DNA of 64,000 nucleotides from Roseburia intestinalis L1-82 (GCF_900537995.1 NZ_LR027880.1:1868001-1932000), one strand, 5' to 3'. Numbered from the stretch's first letter, positions 12,417 through 21,130 are shown. Numbers and translations are program-made. The notes: generated by a model not told the origin, from the letters alone.

Positions 12417-12632
12417 ATGAAAAATGGATATATCTATTCTGCAAATGTTGATGTATATTATCCAGATATTAAATTTGTATATGATACAACAAAAATAGAA
12501 ATGTCACAATATTATTTTGACTGTTATTATATACGGAATAATTCTAAATATAATATTACATTTTGTAGAGATGCCGTTTCTTGCTTGGATCAAGCATATG
12601 AATGGTTTTCAAAAAGGCTTCTGGAGATATGA
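12417..12632 (+). CDS. Small hypothetical protein (71 aa) in AT-rich island
   Basis: I do not recognise this ORF. It begins MKNGYIYSANVDVYYPDIKF and is rich in Tyr, Asp and Cys, with no membrane segment. The same frame is open back to a TTG at 12372. No good ribosome site is visible for either start. It is more AT-rich than its neighbours, and its stop overlaps the start of the next small ORF (ATATGA). The layout resembles a two-gene accessory module, but it could be a decayed fragment next to the IS256 and Fic relics. Confidence 0.4.
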   Translation: MKNGYIYSANVDVYYPDIKFVYDTTKIEMSQYYFDCYYIRNNSKYNITFCRDAVSCLDQAYEWFSKRLLEI

Positions 12633-12769
12633 CCGTTAGTCAATGGAAACAAAATAGATTTTATCCGTACTATCCTGGATTAGAAGTAGATGTGTTAGAT
12701 GTTGTTGGAATAGCAGTATCTGGACAGACAAAGCTTAAAAATGTAAGAAATACTTATAAGGACGAGTAA
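12629..12769 (+). CDS. Small hypothetical protein (46 aa), overlapping the previous ORF
   Basis: This ORF reads MTVSQWKQNRFYPYYPGLEV and ends NVRNTYKDE. Its ATG overlaps the TGA of the ORF before it, with TGGAG only 2 nt upstream, so translation would depend on coupling. It contains no motif that I recognise. It may be a real small gene or the tail of a larger degraded one. Confidence 0.35.
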   Translation: MTVSQWKQNRFYPYYPGLEVDVLDVVGIAVSGQTKLKNVRNTYKDE

Positions 12770-12910
12770 AAGCAAAGGGCTGTAAAATGATTCTATGATA
12801 AAGAAACGCTAGATTCGGTGGATGTCGATTCTGGTGTTTCTTCACTTTAATCTTCTTGTTTAAAAAAATAACTACTTTTGCATAGAAACTGTTAATGATA
12901 TATAAGGCGC

Positions 12911-13047
12911 TTTAAAAATTTGCTGGCTAGTACAATTCAGGGAATGTTAGAAGCCGAAATGGACGATCAGTTAGGTTATGATAAGTATTAACGTTCACAT
13001 GAGCCATACTATCGAAATGACTCAAAGTCAAAAACTGTGCAAAGCCA
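12911..13047 (+). pseudogene. IS256-family (Mutator-type) transposase relic
   Basis: In one frame the sequence reads GTIQGMLEAEMDDQLGYDKY-like residues, then stop, then RSHEPYYRNDSKSKTVQS. This is the conserved N-terminal block of IS256-family transposases (EMLEAELDxxLGYxK...R.G..RNG...KTV). An in-frame TAA lies at 12989-12991. Neither the catalytic DDE domain nor terminal inverted repeats are present, so it is a dead fragment of about 45 codons. Confidence 0.75.
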
Positions 13048-13526
13048 ATATTATCTTCCTATGAAAAAGACTTTGAATTAACTTTTACACATAATTCCAC
13101 AGCTATAGAAGGTAATACATTGACGCTGATGGAAACCAAGGTAGTACTGGAAGATGGAATATCTGTAGGCGGAAAAGAACTGCGTGAAATATATGAAGTT
13201 GTCAATCACAAGAAGGCGTATCAGTATGTTAAAAAGTGCATTGCGGAAGGAAAAATACTGGATGAACCTATTGTAAAGGATATTCATGCAATTTTGACAG
13301 AAAATATTATAGTTGGTGGTATTTACCGGAATCAGGAAGTACGGATCAGTGGTGCGGGGCATGTTCTGCCAGTTGGGAATGGCCGGTATCTATCGCAAAA
13401 GAAAATCGACTGGATTATTACAATGCCCTGGAAACCTATGCGGTACGAGGAGAGCTCGGAGAATTTGCAGATTTAGTGGCAGAATTGTAAGAAGAGCAGT
13501 TAGATGTCTATATCAAACTGATTTAA
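13045..13526 (+). pseudogene. Fic/DOC family protein, broken (internal deletion, frameshift, stop)
   Basis: The first part (13048-13380) carries the typical Fic N-terminal region: THNSTAIEGNTLTLMETKVV, then REIYEVVNHKKAYQYV and IYRNQEVRISGAGH. At about 13380 the frame shifts and the sequence resumes as PVSIAKENRLDYYNALETYAV and FADLVAEL, the C-terminal part of the same family. The segment that should hold the catalytic HPFxxGNGR motif is missing. A TAA at 13488-13490 interrupts the remaining reading frame. Intact Fic proteins transfer AMP or similar groups to target proteins; this one cannot. Confidence 0.8.
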
Positions 13527-13579
13527 AGATAAAGATACTACCATTCTGACAGATAATCCCGGTTTTATACAAATTTTAG

Positions 13580-13608
13580 TTTCCAAAACAAGAATAGTCT
13601 GTTATAAT
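13580..13608 (+). promoter_or_regulatory. Predicted promoter of the Asp23 gene
   Basis: TTTCCA (4 of 6 matches) and TATAAT (13603-13608) are 17 bp apart; AGGAGG follows upstream of the start at 13642. Confidence 0.5.
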
Positions 13609-13641
13609 AAGTTTATAATATCACTTAGGAGGCAATTAGCG

Positions 13642-14019
13642 ATGGGTGAGGATAGAAAAACATTTAAAATAAAGGATGGTAATTTGGGAGAAGTGAAGAT
13701 AGCAGATGAAGTAGTTGCCATCATTGCAGGGCTTGCCGCTACAGAGGTTGAAGGGGTAGGTTCCATGGCTGGCAACATTACAAATGAACTTGTTAGTAAG
13801 CTTGGCATGAAGAATCTTTCCAAAGGCATTCGAGTAGAGGTGCTTGAGGGAACCGTCAATGTGGACGTTGCGCTGAATATCTCTTATGGTTATTCCATTC
13901 CGGAGGTATCTGCCAAAGTACAGGACAGAGTAAAAAATGCGATTGAAAATATGACAGGACTTGAAGTATCCGTAGTGAACATCCGTATCGCAAGTGTGGA
14001 CATGGGCAACAATAAATAA
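13642..14019 (+). CDS. Asp23/Gls24 family envelope stress protein
   Basis: This is a 125-residue cytoplasmic protein of the Asp23 (DUF322) family, with the core LGEVKIADEVVAIIAGLAA, then EGVGSMAG, and VNVDVALNISYGYSIPEV. Members are abundant, often membrane-associated and linked to alkaline or envelope stress. An Asp23 gene next to nusB is a common arrangement in Firmicutes. It has its own predicted promoter and terminator. Confidence 0.88.
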   Translation: MGEDRKTFKIKDGNLGEVKIADEVVAIIAGLAATEVEGVGSMAGNITNELVSKLGMKNLSKGIRVEVLEGTVNVDVALNISYGYSIPEVSAKVQDRVKNAIENMTGLEVSVVNIRIASVDMGNNK

Positions 14020-14037
14020 TGCTATTCTAAGAAAAGA

Positions 14038-14063
14038 GGGTGTCTTAAGCGACATCCTTTTTC
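14038..14063 (+). terminator. Terminator between the Asp23 gene and nusB
   Basis: GGGTGTC pairs with GACATCC (one G-T pair) across 6 nt and is followed by TTTTTCCTT. It may be leaky, since no strong separate promoter is seen before nusB. Confidence 0.7.
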
Positions 14064-14093
14064 CTTATGCGTAAAAGAATACAAGAAGAAAGG

Positions 14094-14507
14094 ATGACAG
14101 AAGAAAAGAATATGACCAGAAGAGAGATAAGAGAGCAGGTATTTAAAATGCTGTTCCGTGTGGAATTTTATAATCAGGAAGAGATGTCAGAGCAGATTGC
14201 ATTGTGTGAGGATGATGCCTGCAACTGGAAAGAAAAAGACAAGACATATATTTTTGAAAAAGTAGAAAAGATTTCTGAAAAGCTTGAGGAGATTGACGCG
14301 AAGATCAATGAGGTATCAGAAGGCTGGAAAACAGGAAGAATGGGAAAAGTTGATCTGACATTGATCCGTCTGGCAGTGTATGAAATGCTGTATGAGGAAG
14401 ATGTACCGGCGAAAGTTGCAATCAACGAGGCGGTGGAACTGGCAAAACAGTACGGCACAGATAATTCACCTTCGTTTGTAAATGGTGTACTGGCAAAACT
14501 GGTATGA
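14094..14507 (+). CDS. nusB: Transcription antitermination factor NusB
   Basis: NusB binds boxA RNA with NusE to prevent early termination in rRNA operons. The all-helical fold begins TRREIREQVFKMLFRVEFY and ends with the conserved AINEAVELAKQYGTDNSPSFVNGVL. Three ATGs are possible: 14067 abuts the terminator, 14094 has AGAAG 6 nt upstream, and 14112 matches the usual NusB start (MTRRE). I chose 14094 with low certainty. The stop overlaps the xseA start (ATGA). Confidence 0.9.
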   Translation: MTEEKNMTRREIREQVFKMLFRVEFYNQEEMSEQIALCEDDACNWKEKDKTYIFEKVEKISEKLEEIDAKINEVSEGWKTGRMGKVDLTLIRLAVYEMLYEEDVPAKVAINEAVELAKQYGTDNSPSFVNGVLAKLV

Positions 14508-15709
14508 TGAAAAACGTATATTCCGTAGGGCAGGTCAATACATATATCAAAAATATGTTTGCCCAGGATTTTATGTTACAGCGGATCAGTGTAAAGGGAG
14601 AAGTGTCTAACTGCAAATATCATACGTCCGGTCATATCTATTTTACGATCAAGGATGCAGCCGGGACGCTTAACGCAGTGATGTTTGCGGGCAGCAGAAA
14701 AGGTCTGAAGTTCCAGATGAAAGAAGGCGACCAGGTTGTCGTGACGGGTTCGGTGGAAGTATACGAGCGTGATGGAAAGTATCAGATCTATGCAAGAGAA
14801 ATCGAACTTGACGGTGCGGGAAACCTTTACCAGAAGTTTGAAGCTCTGAAACAGGAATTAGAAGAAATGGGAATGTTTGCGGCAGAATACAAACAGCCGA
14901 TCCCGCCGTATGCAATGAAGATCGGAGTTGTGACAGCACCGACCGGTGCTGCGGTGCAGGATATCCGCAATATTTCTGCGAGACGTAACCCGTTTGTGCA
15001 GCTGATTTTATACCCTGCTTTAGTGCAGGGGGATGGTGCTGTAGAGAGTATTGTAAATGGAATCCATGCGTTAGATGCGCTTGGGGTGGATGTCATGATT
15101 GTCGGCAGGGGCGGTGGTTCGATTGAAGATCTGTGGGCGTTCAATGAGGAAGAGGTAGCGCGAGCCATTTTTGAGTGTGAAACTCCGGTTATTTCAGCAG
15201 TCGGTCATGAAACAGACTGGACGATCGCTGATTTTGTGGCAGATCTGCGGGCACCGACGCCGTCGGCAGCAGCAGAACTTGCAGTGTTTGATTATGCGGC
15301 AGTGGAGGGAAGACTTGGCGAGATCAAAGAGCGGATGTTCTTATTGAATATGCAGCGCATCCAGCAGATGCGAAAAGAATTAGAACATGCAAAGGACAGA
15401 CTTTCCTATCTGAGCCCTGAGGGGCAGCTGCGCGAAAAAAGAAAATATGCGGCAGATCTGGAAGAACAGCTAAGAAACCGCATGGAGCATATGATTGAGC
15501 TGCGCAGGCATAAGCTGGCGCTGCTTTCGGAAAGATTAGAGGGTGTGTCGCCGGTAAAAAAACTTGCACAGGGATATTCTTATGTGACAGATGAAAACGG
15601 GCATACACTTACAGATGCAGAGGGTGTGAAAGCGGGTGACCGTGTGAAAATCCGCCTGTTAAAAGGTGCGTTAGAGGCAGAGGTGACGGAGGTTTTGCAT
15701 GAGCGATGA
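14504..15709 (+). CDS. xseA: Exodeoxyribonuclease VII large subunit
   Basis: XseA is the catalytic subunit of ExoVII, which degrades single-stranded DNA to oligonucleotides. An N-terminal OB fold (SVGQVNTYIKNMF...VSVKGEVSNCKYH-like start) leads into the catalytic core with GVVTAPTGAAVQDI, then GRGGGSIEDLWAFNEE and SAVGHETDWTIAD. A coiled-coil arm (~260-350) and a short C-terminal segment follow. Its 401 residues are normal. It overlaps nusB by 4 bp and xseB by 11 bp, so the subunits are probably co-translated. Confidence 0.95.
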   Translation: MMKNVYSVGQVNTYIKNMFAQDFMLQRISVKGEVSNCKYHTSGHIYFTIKDAAGTLNAVMFAGSRKGLKFQMKEGDQVVVTGSVEVYERDGKYQIYAREIELDGAGNLYQKFEALKQELEEMGMFAAEYKQPIPPYAMKIGVVTAPTGAAVQDIRNISARRNPFVQLILYPALVQGDGAVESIVNGIHALDALGVDVMIVGRGGGSIEDLWAFNEEEVARAIFECETPVISAVGHETDWTIADFVADLRAPTPSAAAELAVFDYAAVEGRLGEIKERMFLLNMQRIQQMRKELEHAKDRLSYLSPEGQLREKRKYAADLEEQLRNRMEHMIELRRHKLALLSERLEGVSPVKKLAQGYSYVTDENGHTLTDAEGVKAGDRVKIRLLKGALEAEVTEVLHER

Positions 15710-15917
15710 AACAAAAAACAAGCCTGCGCTGGAAGATAATTTTGCAGAGCTTGAGGATATTTTAAAACAGATGGAACAGCCGGAGATTTCACTGGAACAG
15801 TCATTTTTGCTGTATCAGAGCGGTGTGGAAAAACTAAAAGAGTGCAATGTGATGTTAGATACCGTAGAGAAAAAGATGCAGATTTTAAATGCCAAAGGGG
15901 AACTGGAAGATTTTTAA
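15699..15917 (+). CDS. xseB: Exodeoxyribonuclease VII small subunit
   Basis: XseB is a short helical-hairpin protein that binds the coiled-coil arm of XseA. The family pattern FAELEDILKQMEQPEISLEQSFLLYQSGVEKLK is present, and its 72 residues are typical. It starts within the end of xseA and lies 30 bp before ispA. Confidence 0.93.
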   Translation: MSDETKNKPALEDNFAELEDILKQMEQPEISLEQSFLLYQSGVEKLKECNVMLDTVEKKMQILNAKGELEDF

Positions 15918-15947
15918 GATGCAGACGGTGCATATGGAGGAGCAGAT

Positions 15948-16838
15948 ATGGATATCAAAGCGGAAATAGGCAGACATACAGATGAGGCAGAACAGATCAT
16001 AACTTCCTATCTGCCAGAGGAAAAGGGATACCAGAAAACTGTGATCGAAGCAATGAATTACAGTTTTCTTGCAGGAGGAAAAAGATTACGGCCGATTCTT
16101 ATGTTAGAGACTTACCGGCTGTTTGGCGGAAAATCGAAAGTAATCGAGCCGTTTATGGCTGCAATCGAGATGATACATACATATTCACTGGTGCATGATG
16201 ATCTTCCGGCGATGGACAATGATGAATACCGCCGTGGCAAAAAGACAACACATGTGGTGTATGGGGAGGCAATGGCGATCCTTGCCGGGGATGCTCTTTT
16301 GACATATGCATTTGAGACGGCGGCGAAGGCACTGGATATCGAACCACAGAATCCGGGAATTGGAAAAGCAATCCGTATTTTGTCTGCAAAAGCGGGAATT
16401 TATGGAATGGTCGGCGGACAGACAGTGGATGTTGAGTCTGAGAATACCTGTGATATGACAAAAGAAAAACTTGATTTTATCTATCGTCTCAAGACAAGTG
16501 CGCTGATCGAGGCGTCCATGATGATTGGAGCTGTTCTTGCTGGGGCGACCGGAAGTGAACAGAAGATCGTGGAAGCGGTGGCATCAAAAGTCGGGCTTGC
16601 ATTCCAGATACAGGATGATATCCTCGATGTGACAAGTACGATGGAAGTGCTTGGAAAGCCGATCGGCAGTGATGAGAAGAATCACAAGAGCACCTATGTG
16701 ACGTATGAAGGAATCGAGAAGTCAAAACAGGATGTTGCAGACCTTTCGGAAAAGGCGATCGCACAGATGGAGACACTGGTTGTGAAAAATGAATTCCTGA
16801 CAGAATTATTGCGCTATCTGATTTCGCGTGAAAAATAA
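15948..16838 (+). CDS. ispA: Polyprenyl (geranyl/farnesyl) diphosphate synthase
   Basis: This enzyme condenses IPP with allylic diphosphates to give farnesyl-PP, the precursor of undecaprenyl-PP and other isoprenoids. The first Asp-rich motif is DDLPAMDND (~84-92) and the second QDDILD (~222-227), with GGKRLRP near 45. Its 296 residues are typical. Placement between xseB and dxs links isoprenoid chain length to the MEP pathway. GGAGGAGC precedes the ATG at 15948. Confidence 0.93.
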   Translation: MDIKAEIGRHTDEAEQIITSYLPEEKGYQKTVIEAMNYSFLAGGKRLRPILMLETYRLFGGKSKVIEPFMAAIEMIHTYSLVHDDLPAMDNDEYRRGKKTTHVVYGEAMAILAGDALLTYAFETAAKALDIEPQNPGIGKAIRILSAKAGIYGMVGGQTVDVESENTCDMTKEKLDFIYRLKTSALIEASMMIGAVLAGATGSEQKIVEAVASKVGLAFQIQDDILDVTSTMEVLGKPIGSDEKNHKSTYVTYEGIEKSKQDVADLSEKAIAQMETLVVKNEFLTELLRYLISREK

Positions 16839-16973
16839 TTCGCCGTTCGTCAATCATGCGAGCATGTTGACTCTCTTGCGCTCATTATATCCTGTGCAAA
16901 AACAGCACATGATCCAATTCGCCGTTCGTCAATCATGCAGGCATATTGACTCTCTTGCGCTCATTATATCCTG
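16838..16973. repeat. Two near-identical 57-bp repeats in the ispA-dxs gap
   Basis: Units at 16838-16894 and 16917-16973 begin ATTCGCCGTTCGTCAATC and end CGCTCATTATATCCTG, and differ at 3 positions. Each contains an imperfect palindrome (GTCAA-CATGC / GCATG-TTGAC in unit 1). The 22-bp spacer holds a small hairpin, TGTGC/GCACA. The repeats overlap the ispA stop by one base. I see no ORF in this 180-bp gap. Confidence 0.85.
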
Positions 16974-17018
16974 AATAAATCGGTACAAAAAGAGAACCGG
17001 GAAACAGAGGAAGTCAGT

Positions 17019-18884
17019 ATGATATTGGAAAAAATAAAAAAAGAAAATGATATCAAAGAACTCTCAGAGGAAGAGTTAGAGATATTAGCGGATGAGATCC
17101 GTGAATTTTTAATTCAGAAAATATCGGTTACCGGTGGACACCTGGCGTCAAATCTGGGTGTGGTGGAGCTTACCATGGCGCTTCATCTGTTTTTGGATCT
17201 GCCAAAGGACAAACTGATCTGGGATGTTGGTCATCAGTCCTACACACATAAACTGTTAACCGGAAGAAGAGAAAACTTTGATACACTCCGCAAATATGGC
17301 GGGATGAGCGGTTTCCCGAAACGAAAAGAAAGCGACTGTGACTGCTTTGATACGGGACACAGTTCCACCTCGATTTCTGCCGGATTAGGCTATGCACATG
17401 CCAGAGAGATCGCGGGCGAGGATTATAAGGTCGTATCTGTGATCGGGGACGGTGCGCTGACTGGCGGCATGGCATTTGAAGCTCTGAATAATGCGGCACA
17501 GTTAAAATCTAATTTTATTATTGTGCTGAATGATAACAATATGTCTATTTCTGAAAATGTCGGTGGACTCTCGACATATTTGTCCGGTTTTCGGACGGCA
17601 GATGCCTATCTGGATCTGAAAATGGGCGTGATGAATTCGCTAAACAAGATTCCGGTTTACGGCAATAAAATGGTAGAGCGGATCCGTAAGACGAAGAGTG
17701 GAATCAAACAGCTGTTTATTCCGGGCATGCTTTTTGAAGAGATGGGCATCATTTATTTAGGACCGGTTGATGGCAGTGATATGAAGGGAATCTTAAGACT
17801 GCTGAAAGAAGCGTCGAATATTGAAGGCCCGGTCATGGTACATGTTTTAACACACAAAGGTGCAGGATATCTGCCTGCCGAGCGCCATCCGGCAAGATTT
17901 CATGGTACGGAGCCGTTTGATATTGAGACCGGATTGCCAAGCAAACCGAGAGTGAAAGCAAACTACACGGATATTTTTTCAACTGTGATGCGCAAGCTTG
18001 GTGACCGTGATGAAAAAGTGGTAGCAATCACAGCGGCTATGACGGATGGTACGGGACTCAAACGTTTTCATAATATGTTCCCGGGTCGTTTCTTTGATGT
18101 TGGAATTGCGGAGGAACATGCAGTTACGTTTGCGGCAGGACTTGCGGCGGCAGGGTTAAAACCGATATTTGCGGTATATTCATCTTTCCTGCAGCGTGCA
18201 TATGACCAGATCCTGCATGATGTGTGTATTCAGAATCTGCCGGTTGTTTTTGCAATCGACAGGGCAGGACTTGTCGGCAGTGACGGAGAGACACACCAGG
18301 GTATTTTCGATATATCCTATCTGTCTGCGATTCCGAACATGACGATCATGGCACCGAAAAATAAATGGGAACTTTCCGATATGATCAAGTATGCCGTCGA
18401 TTTTCCGACACCGATCGCAGTGCGGTATCCGCGTGGGGAAGCGTATGACGGGTTGAAAGAATACAGGCAGCCGATTTCCGTCGGCAAGAGTGAATGGATC
18501 TATCGTGAATCAGAGATTGCACTGGTTGCGTTAGGATCGATGGTTAAGACGGCTGAAAAAGTGCATGCGGCATTAAGGGAAGAAGGCATTCCTGCAAGTC
18601 TTATCAATTCCCGTTTTGCAAAGCCGTTAGACACACAGATGTTAATGGAGGCTGCATCGAAACATACACTGGTCGTTACCATGGAAGAGAATGTCATAAA
18701 TGGTGGCTTCGGGGAGCATATCACCCGTTTTTATAACGAACAGGGAATCTATGTGAATGTACTTAATATAGCAATCCCTGATGAGTATGTGGAGCATGGA
18801 AATGTGGATATTCTATACCACGAAGTCGGTATTGATGCGGATACCATATTAAAACGGATCAAAGAGGTTTATCATCCATTATAA
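17019..18884 (+). CDS. dxs: 1-deoxy-D-xylulose-5-phosphate synthase
   Basis: DXS condenses pyruvate with glyceraldehyde-3-phosphate using thiamine diphosphate, the entry step of the MEP isoprenoid pathway. The N-terminal domain has GHQSYTHKLLTGR and the TPP/Mg motif GDGALTGGMAFEALN (~142-156). The central pyrimidine-binding domain has GIAEEHAVTFAAGLA, and a transketolase C-terminal domain follows. Its 621 residues are normal. GAGGAAG lies upstream of the ATG. The enzyme depends on the cofactor made by the thi operon further along. Confidence 0.95.
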   Translation: MILEKIKKENDIKELSEEELEILADEIREFLIQKISVTGGHLASNLGVVELTMALHLFLDLPKDKLIWDVGHQSYTHKLLTGRRENFDTLRKYGGMSGFPKRKESDCDCFDTGHSSTSISAGLGYAHAREIAGEDYKVVSVIGDGALTGGMAFEALNNAAQLKSNFIIVLNDNNMSISENVGGLSTYLSGFRTADAYLDLKMGVMNSLNKIPVYGNKMVERIRKTKSGIKQLFIPGMLFEEMGIIYLGPVDGSDMKGILRLLKEASNIEGPVMVHVLTHKGAGYLPAERHPARFHGTEPFDIETGLPSKPRVKANYTDIFSTVMRKLGDRDEKVVAITAAMTDGTGLKRFHNMFPGRFFDVGIAEEHAVTFAAGLAAAGLKPIFAVYSSFLQRAYDQILHDVCIQNLPVVFAIDRAGLVGSDGETHQGIFDISYLSAIPNMTIMAPKNKWELSDMIKYAVDFPTPIAVRYPRGEAYDGLKEYRQPISVGKSEWIYRESEIALVALGSMVKTAEKVHAALREEGIPASLINSRFAKPLDTQMLMEAASKHTLVVTMEENVINGGFGEHITRFYNEQGIYVNVLNIAIPDEYVEHGNVDILYHEVGIDADTILKRIKEVYHPL

Positions 18885-18905
18885 GGCAGAAAGGATACAG
18901 ATTCA

Positions 18906-19718
18906 TTGAAAGAAAGATTGGATTTATTGTTGGTAAACAGAGGACTGGCACCGTCCAGGGAAAAAGCAAAAACGATGATCATGGAAGGCAATGTGTTCGT
19001 GGAAAATGAGCGCGAGGACAAGGCAGGTTCCATGTTTGATACAGAGGCAAAGATCGAGATAAAGGGAAATACGCTGAAATATGTAAGCAGAGGCGGATTG
19101 AAGCTTGAAAAAGCGATGACGCATTTCGATATAGAATTAAATGACAAAGTCTGTATGGATATCGGGGCATCGACCGGAGGATTTACAGACTGTATGCTCC
19201 AGAACGGCGCAAAAAAAGTGTATTCTGTCGATGTCGGATACGGTCAGTTTGCATGGAAGCTAAGACAGGATCCGCGGGTGGTCTGCATGGAAAAGACGAA
19301 CATCCGTTATGTGACACCACAGGATATCGATGATGTATTAGATTTTGCATCTGTTGACGTTTCATTTATCTCATTGACGAAGGTGCTTGGCCCGGCAAGA
19401 GAACTGTTGGCAGATGGCGGTGAAATGGTGTGCCTGATCAAGCCACAGTTTGAGGCGGGAAGAGAAAAAGTAGGGAAAAAAGGTGTTGTGCGCGATAAAT
19501 CCGTACATGAGGAAGTAATTGATAAGGTCGTATCATTCGCACTTTCAATCGGATTTTCCGTGCTTCATCTGGAATATTCGCCGATCAAGGGACCTGAGGG
19601 CAATATTGAGTATCTGGTGCATCTGAAAAAAGAGGCAGAGGCAGAACAGGCAGGCGTGGAAGAATCTGTCGATGTACAAAAAGTGGTAGATGCGGCACAT
19701 GGAGAACTGGACAAATAA
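18906..19718 (+). CDS. tlyA: TlyA-family rRNA 2'-O-methyltransferase
   Basis: An S4 RNA-binding domain (RLDLLLVNRGLAPSREKAK, residues ~3-60) is joined to an FtsJ-like SAM methyltransferase domain with DIGASTGGFTDCML (~80-93) and later VDVSFISLTKVL. TlyA homologues methylate ribose in ribosomal RNA; some are reported as haemolysins, but that role is not supported here. The start is TTG (18906) with AAAGGA ~10 nt upstream. The stop abuts the nadK ATG with no gap. Confidence 0.9.
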   Translation: MKERLDLLLVNRGLAPSREKAKTMIMEGNVFVENEREDKAGSMFDTEAKIEIKGNTLKYVSRGGLKLEKAMTHFDIELNDKVCMDIGASTGGFTDCMLQNGAKKVYSVDVGYGQFAWKLRQDPRVVCMEKTNIRYVTPQDIDDVLDFASVDVSFISLTKVLGPARELLADGGEMVCLIKPQFEAGREKVGKKGVVRDKSVHEEVIDKVVSFALSIGFSVLHLEYSPIKGPEGNIEYLVHLKKEAEAEQAGVEESVDVQKVVDAAHGELDK

Positions 19719-20579
19719 ATGAAAAATTTTCTGATTATCACAAACTATTATAAGGATTCTGAGGCGAGGCTGACCAATCACATTAAAGAATACATTGAGA
19801 AAAAGGGTGGTTCCTGCAGCACTTTTTTCAGCAATGGGGAGACACCGGGTGAGGCGGCTCCGCACAGGGAAGATATCCCTGAAAATACACAGGGAGTTTT
19901 GGTGCTCGGTGGAGACGGTACGTTGATCCGTGCCGCAGCAGCTTTGGTAAAGAGCAGACTGCCGCTGATCGGTGTCAATTTAGGGACACTGGGATATCTG
20001 TGTGAGCTGGAAGAAAAAGACGTATTTGCAGCAGTTGACAAGCTCATGAAAGACGACTACATGGTCGAAGAGCGGATGATGCTTGGCGGATACGGGATCA
20101 AGGGTGGTGAGATACTGCCTGCGGATATCGCACTTAATGATGTGGTAATTCACAGAACCGGGGCACTTTCGGTGGTAAATCTGATCGTCTATGTCAATGG
20201 TGAATATCTGAATACGTTCCGCGCAGATGGAATCATTATATCGACACCAACCGGATCTACAGGATATAATATGTCGGCGGGAGGTCCGATCGTGGACCCG
20301 AAGGCACAGATGATGCTGATCACGCCGATCAATGATCATAACTTAAGCTCAAAAAGTATCGTGATCAGTGCAGATGAGGAGGTTACCGTAGAACTTGGAA
20401 AGCGTCGCTCCCAGAAAGACGAGATGGTGGAAGTCAGTTTTGACGGAGACAGCAAAGTTCGTTTGGAAGTGGGCGATCGTTTTGTGGTGCGCAGGGCGGA
20501 AGATACGGCAAAGATCTGTAAATTGAGCAGTGAAAGTTTCCTTGAAATATTGCGCAGGAAGATGAGCGCTTATACATAA
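19719..20579 (+). CDS. nadK: NAD kinase
   Basis: NAD kinase phosphorylates NAD+ to NADP+. The GGDGT motif (~66-70) and the second conserved block DGIIISTPTGSTGYNMSAGGPIV (NAD site, ~170-190) are intact. Its 286 residues are normal. It begins at the nucleotide after the tlyA stop codon, so translation is likely coupled. Confidence 0.94.
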   Translation: MKNFLIITNYYKDSEARLTNHIKEYIEKKGGSCSTFFSNGETPGEAAPHREDIPENTQGVLVLGGDGTLIRAAAALVKSRLPLIGVNLGTLGYLCELEEKDVFAAVDKLMKDDYMVEERMMLGGYGIKGGEILPADIALNDVVIHRTGALSVVNLIVYVNGEYLNTFRADGIIISTPTGSTGYNMSAGGPIVDPKAQMMLITPINDHNLSSKSIVISADEEVTVELGKRRSQKDEMVEVSFDGDSKVRLEVGDRFVVRRAEDTAKICKLSSESFLEILRRKMSAYT

Positions 20580-20610
20580 TAGTGGATTTATCTTTAGAAC
20601 AGGAGAAAGT

Positions 20611-21063
20611 ATGAAAACAAAGAGACAGGCAAAAATACTTGAACTGATAAAAAAGAATAACATCGAAACACAGGAAGAATTATCGGATTATTTAGAGAGG
20701 GAAGGATATCAGGTAACGCAGGCAACGGTTTCGAGGGATATTCGGGAATTGAAGCTGACAAAGGTGGCAGTCAACGGGGGCAGGCAGAAATATGTTGCAC
20801 TGATGGAGGCAAGCGAAGATCTGTCTGAAAAATATACCAGAGTGTTCCGCGATGGATTTGTTTCCATGGATATGGCACAGAATATCCTTGTTATCAAGAC
20901 GGTATCAGGAATGGCAATGGCGGTGGCTGCGGCACTTGATGCCATGCATCTGCATGAAGTTGTGGGATGTATTGCCGGGGATGATACGATCATGTGTGCA
21001 GTCAGAAGTGTACAGGAAACTGTTGAAGTTATGGGACGGCTGCGCAAAATTGTAGAAGAATAA
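20611..21063 (+). CDS. argR: Arginine repressor ArgR/AhrC
   Basis: ArgR is a hexameric, arginine-sensing regulator of arginine synthesis and breakdown. The N-terminal winged helix reads RQAKILELIKKNNIETQEEL and QATVSRDIRELKL. The C-terminal oligomerisation and arginine-binding domain ends with GCIAGDDTIMCAV. Its 150 residues are typical. AGGAGA precedes the ATG. Its place between nadK and recN is conserved in Clostridia and Bacilli. Confidence 0.94.
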   Translation: MKTKRQAKILELIKKNNIETQEELSDYLEREGYQVTQATVSRDIRELKLTKVAVNGGRQKYVALMEASEDLSEKYTRVFRDGFVSMDMAQNILVIKTVSGMAMAVAAALDAMHLHEVVGCIAGDDTIMCAVRSVQETVEVMGRLRKIVEE

Positions 21064-21130
21064 CAGACTGTCAGAAAAGAGGAGATACTTCCGGGAGAGA
21101 ATGCGCGGGAATGCGCAGGAAGGAGATTCT

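Noticed and set aside
16838..16973. Possible CRISPR array
   Set aside because: There are only two 57-bp units with one 22-bp spacer, the units are imperfect, and no cas gene is near.
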